Of a stretch of DNA of 64,000 bases, positions 55,531 through 63,854 are shown piece after piece. Each line of letters opens with the position of its first letter. Positions within the stretch are counted from its first letter, which is position 1. Where the stretch lies: contig NZ_JBFHGL010000004.1 of the NCBI RefSeq assembly GCF_041583195.1, positions 62,001-126,000 of the forward strand, given 5' to 3'. Both the position numbers and the translations under genes were made by a program. Origin of the DNA: Sulfurimonas sp. GTDB lineage: Bacteria; Campylobacterota; Campylobacteria; Campylobacterales; Sulfurimonadaceae. The notes under the pieces are model-generated. The model had not been told where the DNA came from. It made no database searches and saw only the letters and a list, made by a program, of their open reading frames with translations.

Positions 55531-56069
55531 TGACTTTGTTTAATTTTTGGCATTTTCTTACACTAGCTGTACTTCTTGTTATCTATATTGTCGGTGTAGT
55601 TGTTGCAAAAAAACAAGAGAAAAGAAAAATAAGAATAACATTCATAATTGCTTTAAGTATTATTATGATTTTATTTTCTATATTCTCTATATTAGCCGTA
55701 GATAAGTATACAAAGCATGTAGAACTTTACAAATTCGATAACAAACGACTACTCAGTATTGAAAAGATTGTGTATACAGGGATAGTTAGAAATGAGGGTA
55801 ATTATCCTATAGGTGAAGTTACACTTGAAGTAAAAATAGTAAATAAAGCACGCCAAATGGGCGCTAGGGCTAGCTTTTTTACACCTAGCGGATTTGCTGA
55901 GTTTTTCGGAGGAGGGGCAAATATACTTTACAGGCCTCAACATATTGTAAAAACTTTTGTTGTAGCTGAAAACTTACAACCGGGTCAGGCAAAATCGTTT
56001 AGAGTTCATTTTGATTACCCTGCTTATTTTAAAAACGTATCTCAGTTCGCAAAAGTATACGGTCACTAA
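55530..56069 (+). CDS. DUF2393-family membrane protein (second of a pair)
   Basis: The protein has 179 residues with the same layout as the upstream gene: two N-terminal helices (about 7-25 and 35-57), then a periplasmic domain with RLLSIEKIVYTGIVRNEGNYPIGEV. It also has a Gly/Phe-rich loop (FFTPSGFAEFFGGG) absent in the partner. The two proteins probably work together in the inner membrane. Function unknown. Confidence 0.75.
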   Translation: MTLFNFWHFLTLAVLLVIYIVGVVVAKKQEKRKIRITFIIALSIIMILFSIFSILAVDKYTKHVELYKFDNKRLLSIEKIVYTGIVRNEGNYPIGEVTLEVKIVNKARQMGARASFFTPSGFAEFFGGGANILYRPQHIVKTFVVAENLQPGQAKSFRVHFDYPAYFKNVSQFAKVYGH

Positions 56070-56130
56070 TTAACATTAAAGTTTATCTTTCTTCTCTCTT
56101 TTTAATTTTATAAAATTCCCAACTTTTAAA

Positions 56131-56170
56131 TGTCAAGAAACTGTCAAGTAAATATCCTTATAACTTGACA
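56131..56170 (+). promoter_or_regulatory. Promoter of the SHP/diheme cytochrome operon with TGTCAAG repeats
   Basis: TGTCAAG occurs at 56131 and 56142, 11 bases apart. TATAAC at 56159-56164 follows after 10 bases and fits a -10 box. An inverted copy CTTGACA lies at 56164-56170, overlapping it. The arrangement is that of an OmpR-family activator site, and such a regulator is encoded in the operon (58670). The inverted copy TTGACA could instead be a -35 box for a downstream start. Confidence 0.6.
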
Positions 56171-56212
56171 CTATAGTAATACTATATCAGTATCAAAATA
56201 TAAGGAGAGAAA

Positions 56213-56620
56213 ATGAAAAGCTTGATATTGATAATATCTTTAACATTGTCTATATATGCTAATAGTGATGAAGTAAATTCATACATAGAGACTTTGAAAT
56301 CAGAAGTTCAAAAAACAGATCCTGCTTTTAAAGGTTTTGATGCTAAACGTGGAGAGATTATCTTTACTTCTAAACATATAGGTAAAAAAGGAAAAGAGAT
56401 ATCTTGTGAGAGTTGTCATTCAAACAATTTGAGAAAAAAAGGTGAAAACTTTTTTACAGGAAAAACTATAGAACCTCTTTCACCAAATACAAATAAAGAG
56501 CGTTTAAGTAGTGTTAAAAGTATAAAAAAATGGTTACGCCGTAACTTTAAAGATGTTTATAACAGAGAAGGGACTGAAAAAGAGAAAGGTGATGTACTGA
56601 CATACATCTCAACAAAGTAA
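56213..56620 (+). CDS. SHP-type monoheme cytochrome c (DUF1924)
   Basis: The protein has 135 residues and a signal peptide ending near IYANSD (residue 18). One heme motif, CESCH (about residue 65), is preceded by AKRGEIIFTSKH and followed by SCHSNNLRKKGENFFTGKTIEPLSPN. This matches the DUF1924 family of the sphaeroides heme protein, a high-spin cytochrome that binds small ligands such as oxygen or NO through an open iron site. In purple bacteria and Shewanella, shp is clustered with a diheme cytochrome and a b-type cytochrome, as here. AAGGAG precedes the ATG. Confidence 0.88.
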   Translation: MKSLILIISLTLSIYANSDEVNSYIETLKSEVQKTDPAFKGFDAKRGEIIFTSKHIGKKGKEISCESCHSNNLRKKGENFFTGKTIEPLSPNTNKERLSSVKSIKKWLRRNFKDVYNREGTEKEKGDVLTYISTK

Positions 56621-56631
56621 AAGGATAAAAG

Positions 56632-57153
56632 ATGAAAACAATAATATTAACATTAGTAGTACTAAGTACAGGTTTGTTAGCAGATGATGATTATGGACAT
56701 AGAGGATATAAAGGTGTAGCACCTGTAACTAATCAACTCTATATTAAGGAGTGTGCAAGTTGTCACTTTGCATATCAGCCCGGTTTATTGCCTGAGCGTT
56801 CATGGGTAAAGCTGATGGATAATTTGGAAAACCATTTTGATACAGATGCAACCATTGAGCCTGAAGATAATCAAAAAATACTAAGATATCTAGTAAATAA
56901 TTCGGCAGATAAGTTTACAAATTATAAAAGAAGCAGAAAAATCAACAATAGTATAAGACCATGTGAAACACCTATCGCCGTATCTGATACACCGTATTTT
57001 AGAAAAGAACACAGAGGTATAAGAAAAGACCTGATTGAGCAAAAAGATGTTAAATCAATATCAAACTGTAAGGCTTGTCATACTAGTGCCGATAGGGGTA
57101 TATACGGTGAGAGATATATAGACATTCCAAACTACGGAAGATGGGATGATTAA
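56632..57153 (+). CDS. Diheme cytochrome c (DHC family)
   Basis: The protein has 173 residues and a signal peptide ending near LLADDD (residue 17). Heme motifs are CASCH (about residue 41) and CKACH (about 146). Between them lies LLPERSWVKLMDNLENHF and ILRYLVNNSAD, which recur almost unchanged in the C-terminal part of the next gene. DHC is the proposed electron donor to SHP. It is 11 bases after the SHP gene and 11 bases before the b561 gene. Confidence 0.9.
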   Translation: MKTIILTLVVLSTGLLADDDYGHRGYKGVAPVTNQLYIKECASCHFAYQPGLLPERSWVKLMDNLENHFDTDATIEPEDNQKILRYLVNNSADKFTNYKRSRKINNSIRPCETPIAVSDTPYFRKEHRGIRKDLIEQKDVKSISNCKACHTSADRGIYGERYIDIPNYGRWDD

Positions 57154-57164
57154 TTAGGAGGTAT

Positions 57165-58280
57165 ATGATGAAAACATATGTTTGGACTTTGCCGACACGT
57201 ATTTTTCATGCCTTGCTTGTTATATTTGTTATCAGTGCATTTATAAGTTCTGAATGGGATAAATACCTAACTCTGCACGTCGCTTTTGGCAGTGCTATTG
57301 GAGTATTGGTTATATATAGAGTTATATGGGGATTTATAGGTCCGAAATATTCAAAATTCAGCGATTTCAATCTTAGTATATACCCTTTAAAAGAGTATAT
57401 ATTTTCTATGTTTAATCCTAAAAAAGAATATGTAGGACATAACCCTGCAGCTGGATATACGATGGTTGCTATCTTAATTGTTCTGCTATTACTTATAATA
57501 ACAGGATTTTTAACATATGGTATACAGGAAAATCGTGGTGTATTTGCATTTTTGCACAGTTCGTATTTCAGAGAGATGGAACTTTTTGAGGAGATTCACG
57601 AGTTTTTAGGCGGGCTGTTATATCTGCTGATTGGTGCCCATATAGCAGGTGTGTTGTTTGATAAGTTATTACATTCAAAAAGAGGAACTTTAGAGTCCAT
57701 AGTTAAAGGGTATAAAAATATTGAAGGTGAAGATACTAAACTTTCATTTTTGCAAATATTGCTATCTATAATTGGTATAGGGTTAAGCATATATGTATTG
57801 ATATATATCTTAAGTGTAAAAGACAACCCCGTAACATTAGGATATAACGAGGTTATAGACTACAAAAAGGAGAACACTCTTTTTGTAGATGAATGTGCCT
57901 CATGTCATACCTTATATCCTCCCTCACTACTTCCAAAAAAATCATGGAATATTATGATGGCTGATCTTGAAAATCATTTTGGTGACGATGCATCATTAGA
58001 AAGTGAAGATGCCCAGAATATTTTGAGATACTTGCTTAATAATTCTGCAGAAGACTCAACAAGCGAAGCTTCGGTAAATATATTGAAAACTTTGGAAAAT
58101 AAAGATACTATAGCTATAACACAAACACCTTTTTGGAAAAGCAGACACAAAGATATAGATAAAAAATATTTTGAAAGTGAGAAAGTTAAAACTAAAGCAA
58201 ACTGCAAAAGTTGTCATATGGATGTAGAAAAAGGTCTGATTGAAGATGGTAATATTAAAATGCCTGAGTTAGGGAGTTGA
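57165..58280 (+). CDS. Cytochrome b561 fused to a C-terminal diheme cytochrome c domain
   Basis: The protein has 371 residues. Residues 1-180 form a four-helix b561-type cytochrome with heme-ligand His candidates in TRIFHALLVI, LHVAFGSAIG, EEIHEFLGG and IGAHIAGV. A fifth helix (about 195-220) leads to a periplasmic DHC domain with CASCHTLYPPSLLPKKSW (about residue 245) and CKSCH (about 346). The fused domain is a paralogue of the preceding DHC. The protein probably moves electrons from the quinone pool to DHC and SHP. The fusion is unusual compared with separate dhc and cyt b genes. Confidence 0.9.
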   Translation: MMKTYVWTLPTRIFHALLVIFVISAFISSEWDKYLTLHVAFGSAIGVLVIYRVIWGFIGPKYSKFSDFNLSIYPLKEYIFSMFNPKKEYVGHNPAAGYTMVAILIVLLLLIITGFLTYGIQENRGVFAFLHSSYFREMELFEEIHEFLGGLLYLLIGAHIAGVLFDKLLHSKRGTLESIVKGYKNIEGEDTKLSFLQILLSIIGIGLSIYVLIYILSVKDNPVTLGYNEVIDYKKENTLFVDECASCHTLYPPSLLPKKSWNIMMADLENHFGDDASLESEDAQNILRYLLNNSAEDSTSEASVNILKTLENKDTIAITQTPFWKSRHKDIDKKYFESEKVKTKANCKSCHMDVEKGLIEDGNIKMPELGS

Positions 58281-58281
58281 T

Positions 58282-58677
58282 ATGAGATTATTAATTGTTT
58301 TTTTGTTAGTTATATCACCTATTTTTGCAGATCATGATGAGTATGATGAATATGAACGTCAAGAGTATCATCTACCTTTGGATGTTAGCTATCTAAATCT
58401 AAATAATGATCAATACAAACAGATCAAACATATAGTGAAAAAATTTAAACATGAGCATAAAGAGTTTCATGAAGAGAGTGAAAAAATTAGAAAAAAAATC
58501 TCAAAGCTTTTCTTATCAGAGAAATTTGACAGAGATGAGTTTGTTAGGTTAAGTAACAATCTCAAAAATTTATCTGTCGAGATACAAGCTGATTTTTTTG
58601 TCAAAGTTCACAGATTACTTACTCCAAAACAAAAGAAGCGTTTTGTAAAGTATATGCAGGAGTGGGAAGTTGAGTAA
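58282..58677 (+). CDS. Exported Spy/CpxP-like protein
   Basis: The protein has 131 residues and a signal peptide ending near PIFADH (residue 17). The mature part opens with an Asp/His/Tyr-rich segment (DHDEYDEYERQEYH) and is otherwise all helical, with DQYKQIKHIVKKFKHEH and an LTPKQKKRF motif near the end, matching the LTxxQ repeat of Spy/CpxP. Such proteins are periplasmic chaperones or inhibitors of a sensor kinase. It overlaps the response regulator gene by 8 bases, so a role in damping the downstream kinase is likely. Confidence 0.75.
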   Translation: MRLLIVFLLVISPIFADHDEYDEYERQEYHLPLDVSYLNLNNDQYKQIKHIVKKFKHEHKEFHEESEKIRKKISKLFLSEKFDRDEFVRLSNNLKNLSVEIQADFFVKVHRLLTPKQKKRFVKYMQEWEVE

Positions 58678-59341
58678 AAAAGTATTACTAATTGAAGACG
58701 ATTTACAAATGCAAACTTTAATAAGTAACTATCTGAAAAACTATGATTTTGAAACTGTTGTATATACTAATCCTAAAGATGCAATTGAGTCCATCTTGGT
58801 TCAAAAAGAGCCTTTTGATATTGTAATTCTTGATTTGATGCTCCCTGAAATGGATGGCTTTGATGTAGCAAAAGCTATAAAAGAGAAACTCGATATACCC
58901 ATAATTATTTCTTCTGCAAGAGGTGATATTGGAAATAAAATATACGGCTATGAACTTGGTGTTGATGACTATTTGGAAAAGCCGTATGAACCAAGAGAAT
59001 TGGTACTTAGAATAGAAGCGGTACTTAGCCGTTATAACAAAAGCAGCAGTTTAAAAATTTCAGATTTTGTAGTAGATGAAAAAGCTTATAGTGTGTCGAT
59101 GGACGGTTATCCTATAGAATTTACTAAAATAGAATTTGAAATTTTTATTTTCTTGATTAAAAATAGAGGAAAAAATGTCTCAAGAGAGCAGATCATAAAT
59201 GCAACTACATTAGAGTACGATACAAAAGCAAGAACCATAGATACCCATATAAGTAATATTCGTCATAAAATAGGAGATGATGCGAAAGAGGCTCAGTATA
59301 TTAAGTCTGTCTGGGGTATTGGATATAAATTTATAGGATAA
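58670..59341 (+). CDS. OmpR-family response regulator of the SHP operon
   Basis: The protein has 223 residues and starts with TTG inside the preceding gene. The receiver has VLLIEDDLQ, the phospho-accepting Asp in IVILDLMLPEMDG (about residue 53) and YLEKPYEP. The winged helix ends EAQYIKSVWGIGYKFIG. It is followed after 3 bases by its kinase gene. It probably binds the TGTCAAG pair at 56131-56148 and controls the operon; this is inference from geometry and linkage. Confidence 0.93.
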   Translation: MSKKVLLIEDDLQMQTLISNYLKNYDFETVVYTNPKDAIESILVQKEPFDIVILDLMLPEMDGFDVAKAIKEKLDIPIIISSARGDIGNKIYGYELGVDDYLEKPYEPRELVLRIEAVLSRYNKSSSLKISDFVVDEKAYSVSMDGYPIEFTKIEFEIFIFLIKNRGKNVSREQIINATTLEYDTKARTIDTHISNIRHKIGDDAKEAQYIKSVWGIGYKFIG

Positions 59342-59344
59342 TAG

Positions 59345-60553
59345 ATGTCTATTTTCAAAAAAATCACCATTCTTTTTCTGATCAGCCTATCTCTTATGAT
59401 TGTAATCGGTTATAAAATGGATAGTATAAATACCACTAGGATTGAAGCTCTTATTACACAAAAGTATCTTCAAGATGCAAAGGAGATATTTGTACTTCTA
59501 GCAACTTCAAATCCGAATCAGATAGAGAATAAACTTAGAACTTTAAATCTAACCAAAGTAGATACTTCTTATAATAAAAAAACGGAACTGATCTTAAAGC
59601 AGATCCATTCATTCGGTAAACTTCAAATTTTAAAAACAACAGATAATAAGTACATTTTATTTATACAATATATGGACGATACCATTTTACTTATTGATTA
59701 TAAACTTCAAAAAAGTTTTCAAGAACAGTGGCTTCTTAATATACTAGTTGTATTTGACATAATAGTACTCATTGCTATTTTTTTAATTATTTTAAAAATA
59801 TTAGCACCTTTAAAAGAGTTGATCAGCAAAATGAAAAATTTTGCTAATGGAAACTATTTTGGCCAAATAGAGGTTAAAAGTAATGATGAGATCGGTAATG
59901 CAGCCGCTACATATAATATGATGGCACAAAATATACAAAATTTAATAACTTCAAGAGAAGAGTTTTTGAGAGATATAAGCCATGAGTTAAAAACACCTAT
60001 ATCAAAAGGTTTTTTCGCTACTGAAACTCTTGAAGATTCTGAATCAAAAACTATTATTCAAAAATCGTTTAGTGAATTAGAGCGTTTAAGTGCAGAGCTT
60101 TTAGAGATAGAAAAACTTCATGCGGTAGATGAGGTAAATCAAGAAAGATTTAAAGTTGAGACATTGATTTTAGAGGCACTTTCAAGACTTATTTTAGAAG
60201 ACGAATCAAAAATAAGTATAGATATTAAAGAGAATTTTTTTATAGATGGTGATTTAAATTATCTATCATTGGCACTAAAAAACCTTATCGATAATGCTAT
60301 AAAATATACTACAACATATCCGGTATATATAACTGCTGATGAAAGTAAGGTAACAGTTAAAAATAAAGGTGATAAGTTGGTAAATGATATATCGTACTAT
60401 CTTGAAGCTTTCACCCAGGAAGAAAACTCAAGGTCATCAAAAGGTTATGGTCTTGGGTTAAATATTGTAAAAAAGATTATAGATAAACACAAGATAAAAT
60501 TATCTTACATTTATAAAGATGGATCTCATCTGTTTTCACTGGATTTTAAATAG
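59345..60553 (+). CDS. Sensor histidine kinase of the SHP operon
   Basis: The protein has 402 residues. Membrane helices at about 5-23 and 131-150 enclose a periplasmic sensor of about 105 residues without Cys. A HAMP domain (about 150-200) is followed by the His box FLRDISHELKTPISKGF (His about 214). The ATPase domain shows LKNLIDNAIKYTT and GYGLGLNIVKKII; its G1 segment (VTVKNKGDKL) is degenerate, lacking the usual DxGxG. It ends 4 bases before the convergent radical SAM gene. Confidence 0.9.
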   Translation: MSIFKKITILFLISLSLMIVIGYKMDSINTTRIEALITQKYLQDAKEIFVLLATSNPNQIENKLRTLNLTKVDTSYNKKTELILKQIHSFGKLQILKTTDNKYILFIQYMDDTILLIDYKLQKSFQEQWLLNILVVFDIIVLIAIFLIILKILAPLKELISKMKNFANGNYFGQIEVKSNDEIGNAAATYNMMAQNIQNLITSREEFLRDISHELKTPISKGFFATETLEDSESKTIIQKSFSELERLSAELLEIEKLHAVDEVNQERFKVETLILEALSRLILEDESKISIDIKENFFIDGDLNYLSLALKNLIDNAIKYTTTYPVYITADESKVTVKNKGDKLVNDISYYLEAFTQEENSRSSKGYGLGLNIVKKIIDKHKIKLSYIYKDGSHLFSLDFK

Positions 60554-60557
60554 TACT

Positions 60558-61520
60558 TTAGTATTTTAACCCTATCATTTTTAGTGCTTTATTTATATTT
60601 TTTACTTGGTTGTTTTTATTACGGCACCACTCAGGTGCAAGTAGTGAATCATCGTCTATTCCGGCAGTTATTCTTTGAACACTTACATTTGAAGGTTTCA
60701 TTACAAGGGCTTGAACTAATACATCCAAATAATCTACTTCACTGATCGGTGTAAAGTCTCCTCGAGTGTATTCGTTTGCCAGAGCTGTTTTTTTTACAAC
60801 ATATAGAGGATGGTATTTTACGGAATCTATTCCCCATTCATACGCTTCTTTTGCCGTTTCAAGCATCATCTTTTTATCTTCACCAGGAAGTCCGAAAATC
60901 AGGTGACCACATACGTTAAGACCTGCATTTTTAGACTTTAAAATCCACTCTTTTACGTTTGCACTGCTGTGACCGCGGTTTATGCGATCTAGTGTCTCAT
61001 CATATATAGACTGGATTCCAAACTCTATCCAGATCTCTTTTGTTTTATTTAGTTCAGCTAAATACTCTAATGTCTCATCCGTAATTGAATCACTTCTGGT
61101 ACCTATGCTTAGACCTACAACATTCTCAAATGACAAGGCTTTATCATAAAGAGCTTTTAGAGTAGGAAATGGTGCATATGTGTTTGTAAATGATTGAAAA
61201 TATACTAAAAACTTTTCAGCTCCGTACTCTTTTTGTTGCCTTTTGCTAATAGCGTTAAATTGAGATTCAAGCTGAGCTAGTTGTTTTTCTAAATATGGAT
61301 TTTCTTTAGAGTCAAGATTAAGATGAAAACCTTTTAACTCTTTCGTCTCACCTGTAGATGCACTAAAAGAGTCATTCTCACAAAAGGTGCATCCACCTTT
61401 TGCAACGGTTCCGTCAATATTTGGGCAAGTGAAGCCGGAAATATTAATACCGACTTTATATACTTTGGTTGAAAACTTATCTTTTAGATAGTTTCCAAAT
61501 GTATAGATTTGTTGTTGCAT
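60558..61520 (-). CDS. TIGR01212-family (YhcC-like) radical SAM protein
   Basis: The protein has 320 residues. The three cluster cysteines are in GFTCPNIDGTVAKGGCTFCE (C-x11-C-x2-C), the spacing characteristic of the YhcC/TIGR01212 family. Downstream elements include FQSFTNTYAP, GLSIGTRSDSI, IEFGIQSI and HLIFGLPGED. Reaction unknown; related Elp3-like domains act on tRNA. It follows purF after 17 bases on the same strand. GTG/ATG choice: the ATG at 61520 opens directly with MQQQIYTFGNYLK, as in homologues. Confidence 0.9.
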   Translation of the reverse strand: MQQQIYTFGNYLKDKFSTKVYKVGINISGFTCPNIDGTVAKGGCTFCENDSFSASTGETKELKGFHLNLDSKENPYLEKQLAQLESQFNAISKRQQKEYGAEKFLVYFQSFTNTYAPFPTLKALYDKALSFENVVGLSIGTRSDSITDETLEYLAELNKTKEIWIEFGIQSIYDETLDRINRGHSSANVKEWILKSKNAGLNVCGHLIFGLPGEDKKMMLETAKEAYEWGIDSVKYHPLYVVKKTALANEYTRGDFTPISEVDYLDVLVQALVMKPSNVSVQRITAGIDDDSLLAPEWCRNKNNQVKNINKALKMIGLKY

Positions 61521-61537
61521 TAAACTATCTAGCTACT

Positions 61538-62899
61538 TTAAACAATATATTTGCCTGTAAAACAAGCTGTACAATAGTGCTCATCACCCTCTTTAGCACC
61601 AACACTTCTTAGTAGTGCAGCTTCATCTATATATGCTAAAGAGTCAGCTTGAATATATTCGCATATAGCATCTTCACTCATATTTGCAGCGATCAGGTTT
61701 TCTTTATCAGGTGTGTCAACACCGTAAAAACACGGATCAGTTGTTGGTGGAGAAGATACACGCATATGAACTTCACTTGCACCTGCTTCTTTTAACATTT
61801 TTACAATTCTAAGAGATGTAGTTCCGCGAACTATTGAGTCATCGATTACTATTACACGTTTTCCTTTGATCAAATCAACCATAGGTGATAGTTTCATTTT
61901 AACTTTTAGATCACGCATCTCTTGAGTTGGCTCAATAAATGTACGTCCCACATAGTGGTTACGCATAATACCCATTTCATAAGGGATGCCGCTCTCTTGA
62001 GCATATCCGATAGCAGCAGGTACACCACCATCAGGTACAGGAATAACAAGGTCAGCTTCAACAGGTTTAACGCGAGCTAACTCTTTACCCATCTCTTTTC
62101 TTGCGTTGTATACGCTTTTACCAAATACATTTGAATCAGGTCTTGCAAAATACACATACTCAAATATACAGTGCTTAGGAGTTGGCTCAAAAACTTTGAT
62201 GCTTTTTGGCTCTTTTCCCTCTGAGAATATAAGCAGTTCACCTGGTTCAACATCACGAATAAACTCTGCACCAACTAAATCAAATGCACAAGTTTCACTA
62301 GCTACTATGTAACCACCATTCTGTAAACGTCCAAGGCTTAGAGGACGAAAACCGTGACGATCACGCATTGCAAACATTTTAGTACGACTTAAAAATACTA
62401 AAGAAAATGCACCCTCTATTCTTTGAACAGCATCTATAATACGATCAAGAAGTTTCTCTTTTGAGCTTTTTGCGATCAGGTGAATAAGGTTTTCAGTATC
62501 CATATATGTCTGAAATATTGCACCTTGCTTGATCAGATCATCACGAACCTCTTTTGCATTTGTAAGGTTACCATTATGAACAATTGCCATTTCACCTAAA
62601 TCATATCTTGCAAAAACAGGTTGTGCATCTAAGATCGAGTCATCACCTGCAGTAGAGTAACGAGTATGTCCTATAGCAGAAGAACCACTTAAAGTTTTTA
62701 GTTTTTGCTCATCAAAAACACGTGTAACTAAACCTCTTTTTTTGATTGTATGTAGTTTTTTATCATCAGCTGAAGAGATTCCAGCGGCTTCCTGACCACG
62801 GTGTTGTAGTGAATGGAGTGAGAAGTAAGCAAGTTTTGAAGCTTCCTCATGACCAAATACACCTACAACAGCACACTTTTCGTTTACATTTTCAAGCAA
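61538..62899 (-). CDS. purF: Amidophosphoribosyltransferase (Fe-S type)
   Basis: This enzyme makes phosphoribosylamine from PRPP and glutamine, the first step of purine synthesis. I place the start at the TTG at 62899, because GAGG precedes it by 8 bases and it gives an 8-residue propeptide before the catalytic Cys of CAVVGVFGHEEAS; the frame also opens at a TTG at 62929. HRGQEAAGI and the PRPP loop VIVIDDSIVRGTTS are conserved. Four cysteines (KHCIFEY, DPCFYG, YCTACF) match the Fe-S ligands of the Bacillus-type enzyme, so oxygen sensitivity is expected. Confidence 0.96.
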   Translation of the reverse strand: MLENVNEKCAVVGVFGHEEASKLAYFSLHSLQHRGQEAAGISSADDKKLHTIKKRGLVTRVFDEQKLKTLSGSSAIGHTRYSTAGDDSILDAQPVFARYDLGEMAIVHNGNLTNAKEVRDDLIKQGAIFQTYMDTENLIHLIAKSSKEKLLDRIIDAVQRIEGAFSLVFLSRTKMFAMRDRHGFRPLSLGRLQNGGYIVASETCAFDLVGAEFIRDVEPGELLIFSEGKEPKSIKVFEPTPKHCIFEYVYFARPDSNVFGKSVYNARKEMGKELARVKPVEADLVIPVPDGGVPAAIGYAQESGIPYEMGIMRNHYVGRTFIEPTQEMRDLKVKMKLSPMVDLIKGKRVIVIDDSIVRGTTSLRIVKMLKEAGASEVHMRVSSPPTTDPCFYGVDTPDKENLIAANMSEDAICEYIQADSLAYIDEAALLRSVGAKEGDEHYCTACFTGKYIV

Positions 62900-63048
62900 T
62901 AGTAAGTCCTCGTTATAATATATTCGCAATTATACAAAAAAAATACTAGCTGAAGTTTAAACTTTTTTATTATTTTTAATATGATATTTTTATAAAAATG
63001 GAATAAAAAATGCTTTAAAATTAGGAAAAATCTATAAAAGGTAGGAAT

Positions 63049-63852
63049 ATGGATATAGTTTTACGTAATAACCTTATACTTATCACAACTGGATTTGAAA
63101 CATTAAATACATCTTGGATGAAAGAGTTTTTAAATTGTCATTCACGCGGAATGCTTTTTTTACCAAAGGCTGTTTTGGTATTTAGAAATGAAACTTTAAA
63201 AGATGTACGCGAAGATTTTCTGCGTGAACTTTCACGTCACCATGCAGAGGTTCATGATTATGAGCATGAATTTTTCTTACGATCTATGTTGAAGTACGGT
63301 ACTCAACCCATTAGAATTGAATTAGACAAGTTAGAAGAGCCGGAAGTTGTAAAAGTGAATCTTTATGCATACGATAAAAATACGGTTTTAATATCACTAG
63401 ATTATCCAAATGCTTGGGTTTTAGCATATTTACGTTCACAACTGGAAGTTTATGTTGAGAAAGGGACAGATGTCTCTTTAGTAATTGATGTGAGTGATCA
63501 TAAGGCAAAGGCTAGATTAGAGCGTGCTTTAAATAAAAGACACATACTACATTACCAAATTCAGTATACATACGATAATAAATTTATGAGTAAGTTATAC
63601 AGTGATTTTGCTTCGTATAGTTTTGGAGATCTGTGTAAAGATTTTGAAGATGATAAAAACAAAAAATTCTATACTATTTTAGAATGTCCTATTGGTGCAA
63701 GCCAAGATGCACTCAAGAAAAGCTATAAAAAGTTAGCAAAGGTTTATCACCCTGATAAGATAATACACGAAGCACCGCATATGGTTACACATTATAAGCA
63801 GAAGTTCCAGCTTCTGCAAGAAGCGTATGAGGCTTTAAGAATAGTATCTTAA
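63049..63852 (+). CDS. Protein with C-terminal J domain
   Basis: The protein has 267 residues. Residues 1-195 form an alpha/beta region without a recognised family (for instance NTSWMKEFLNCHSRGMLFL and YPNAWVLAYLRSQLEVYV). Residues about 203-267 are a J domain, FYTILECPIGASQDALKKSY followed by KVYHPDKII with the HPD tripeptide that stimulates DnaK. It lacks the Gly/Phe and zinc-finger regions of DnaJ, so it is a class C co-chaperone. AAGGTAGG precedes the ATG. Confidence 0.85.
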   Translation: MDIVLRNNLILITTGFETLNTSWMKEFLNCHSRGMLFLPKAVLVFRNETLKDVREDFLRELSRHHAEVHDYEHEFFLRSMLKYGTQPIRIELDKLEEPEVVKVNLYAYDKNTVLISLDYPNAWVLAYLRSQLEVYVEKGTDVSLVIDVSDHKAKARLERALNKRHILHYQIQYTYDNKFMSKLYSDFASYSFGDLCKDFEDDKNKKFYTILECPIGASQDALKKSYKKLAKVYHPDKIIHEAPHMVTHYKQKFQLLQEAYEALRIVS

Positions 63853-63854
63853 AG

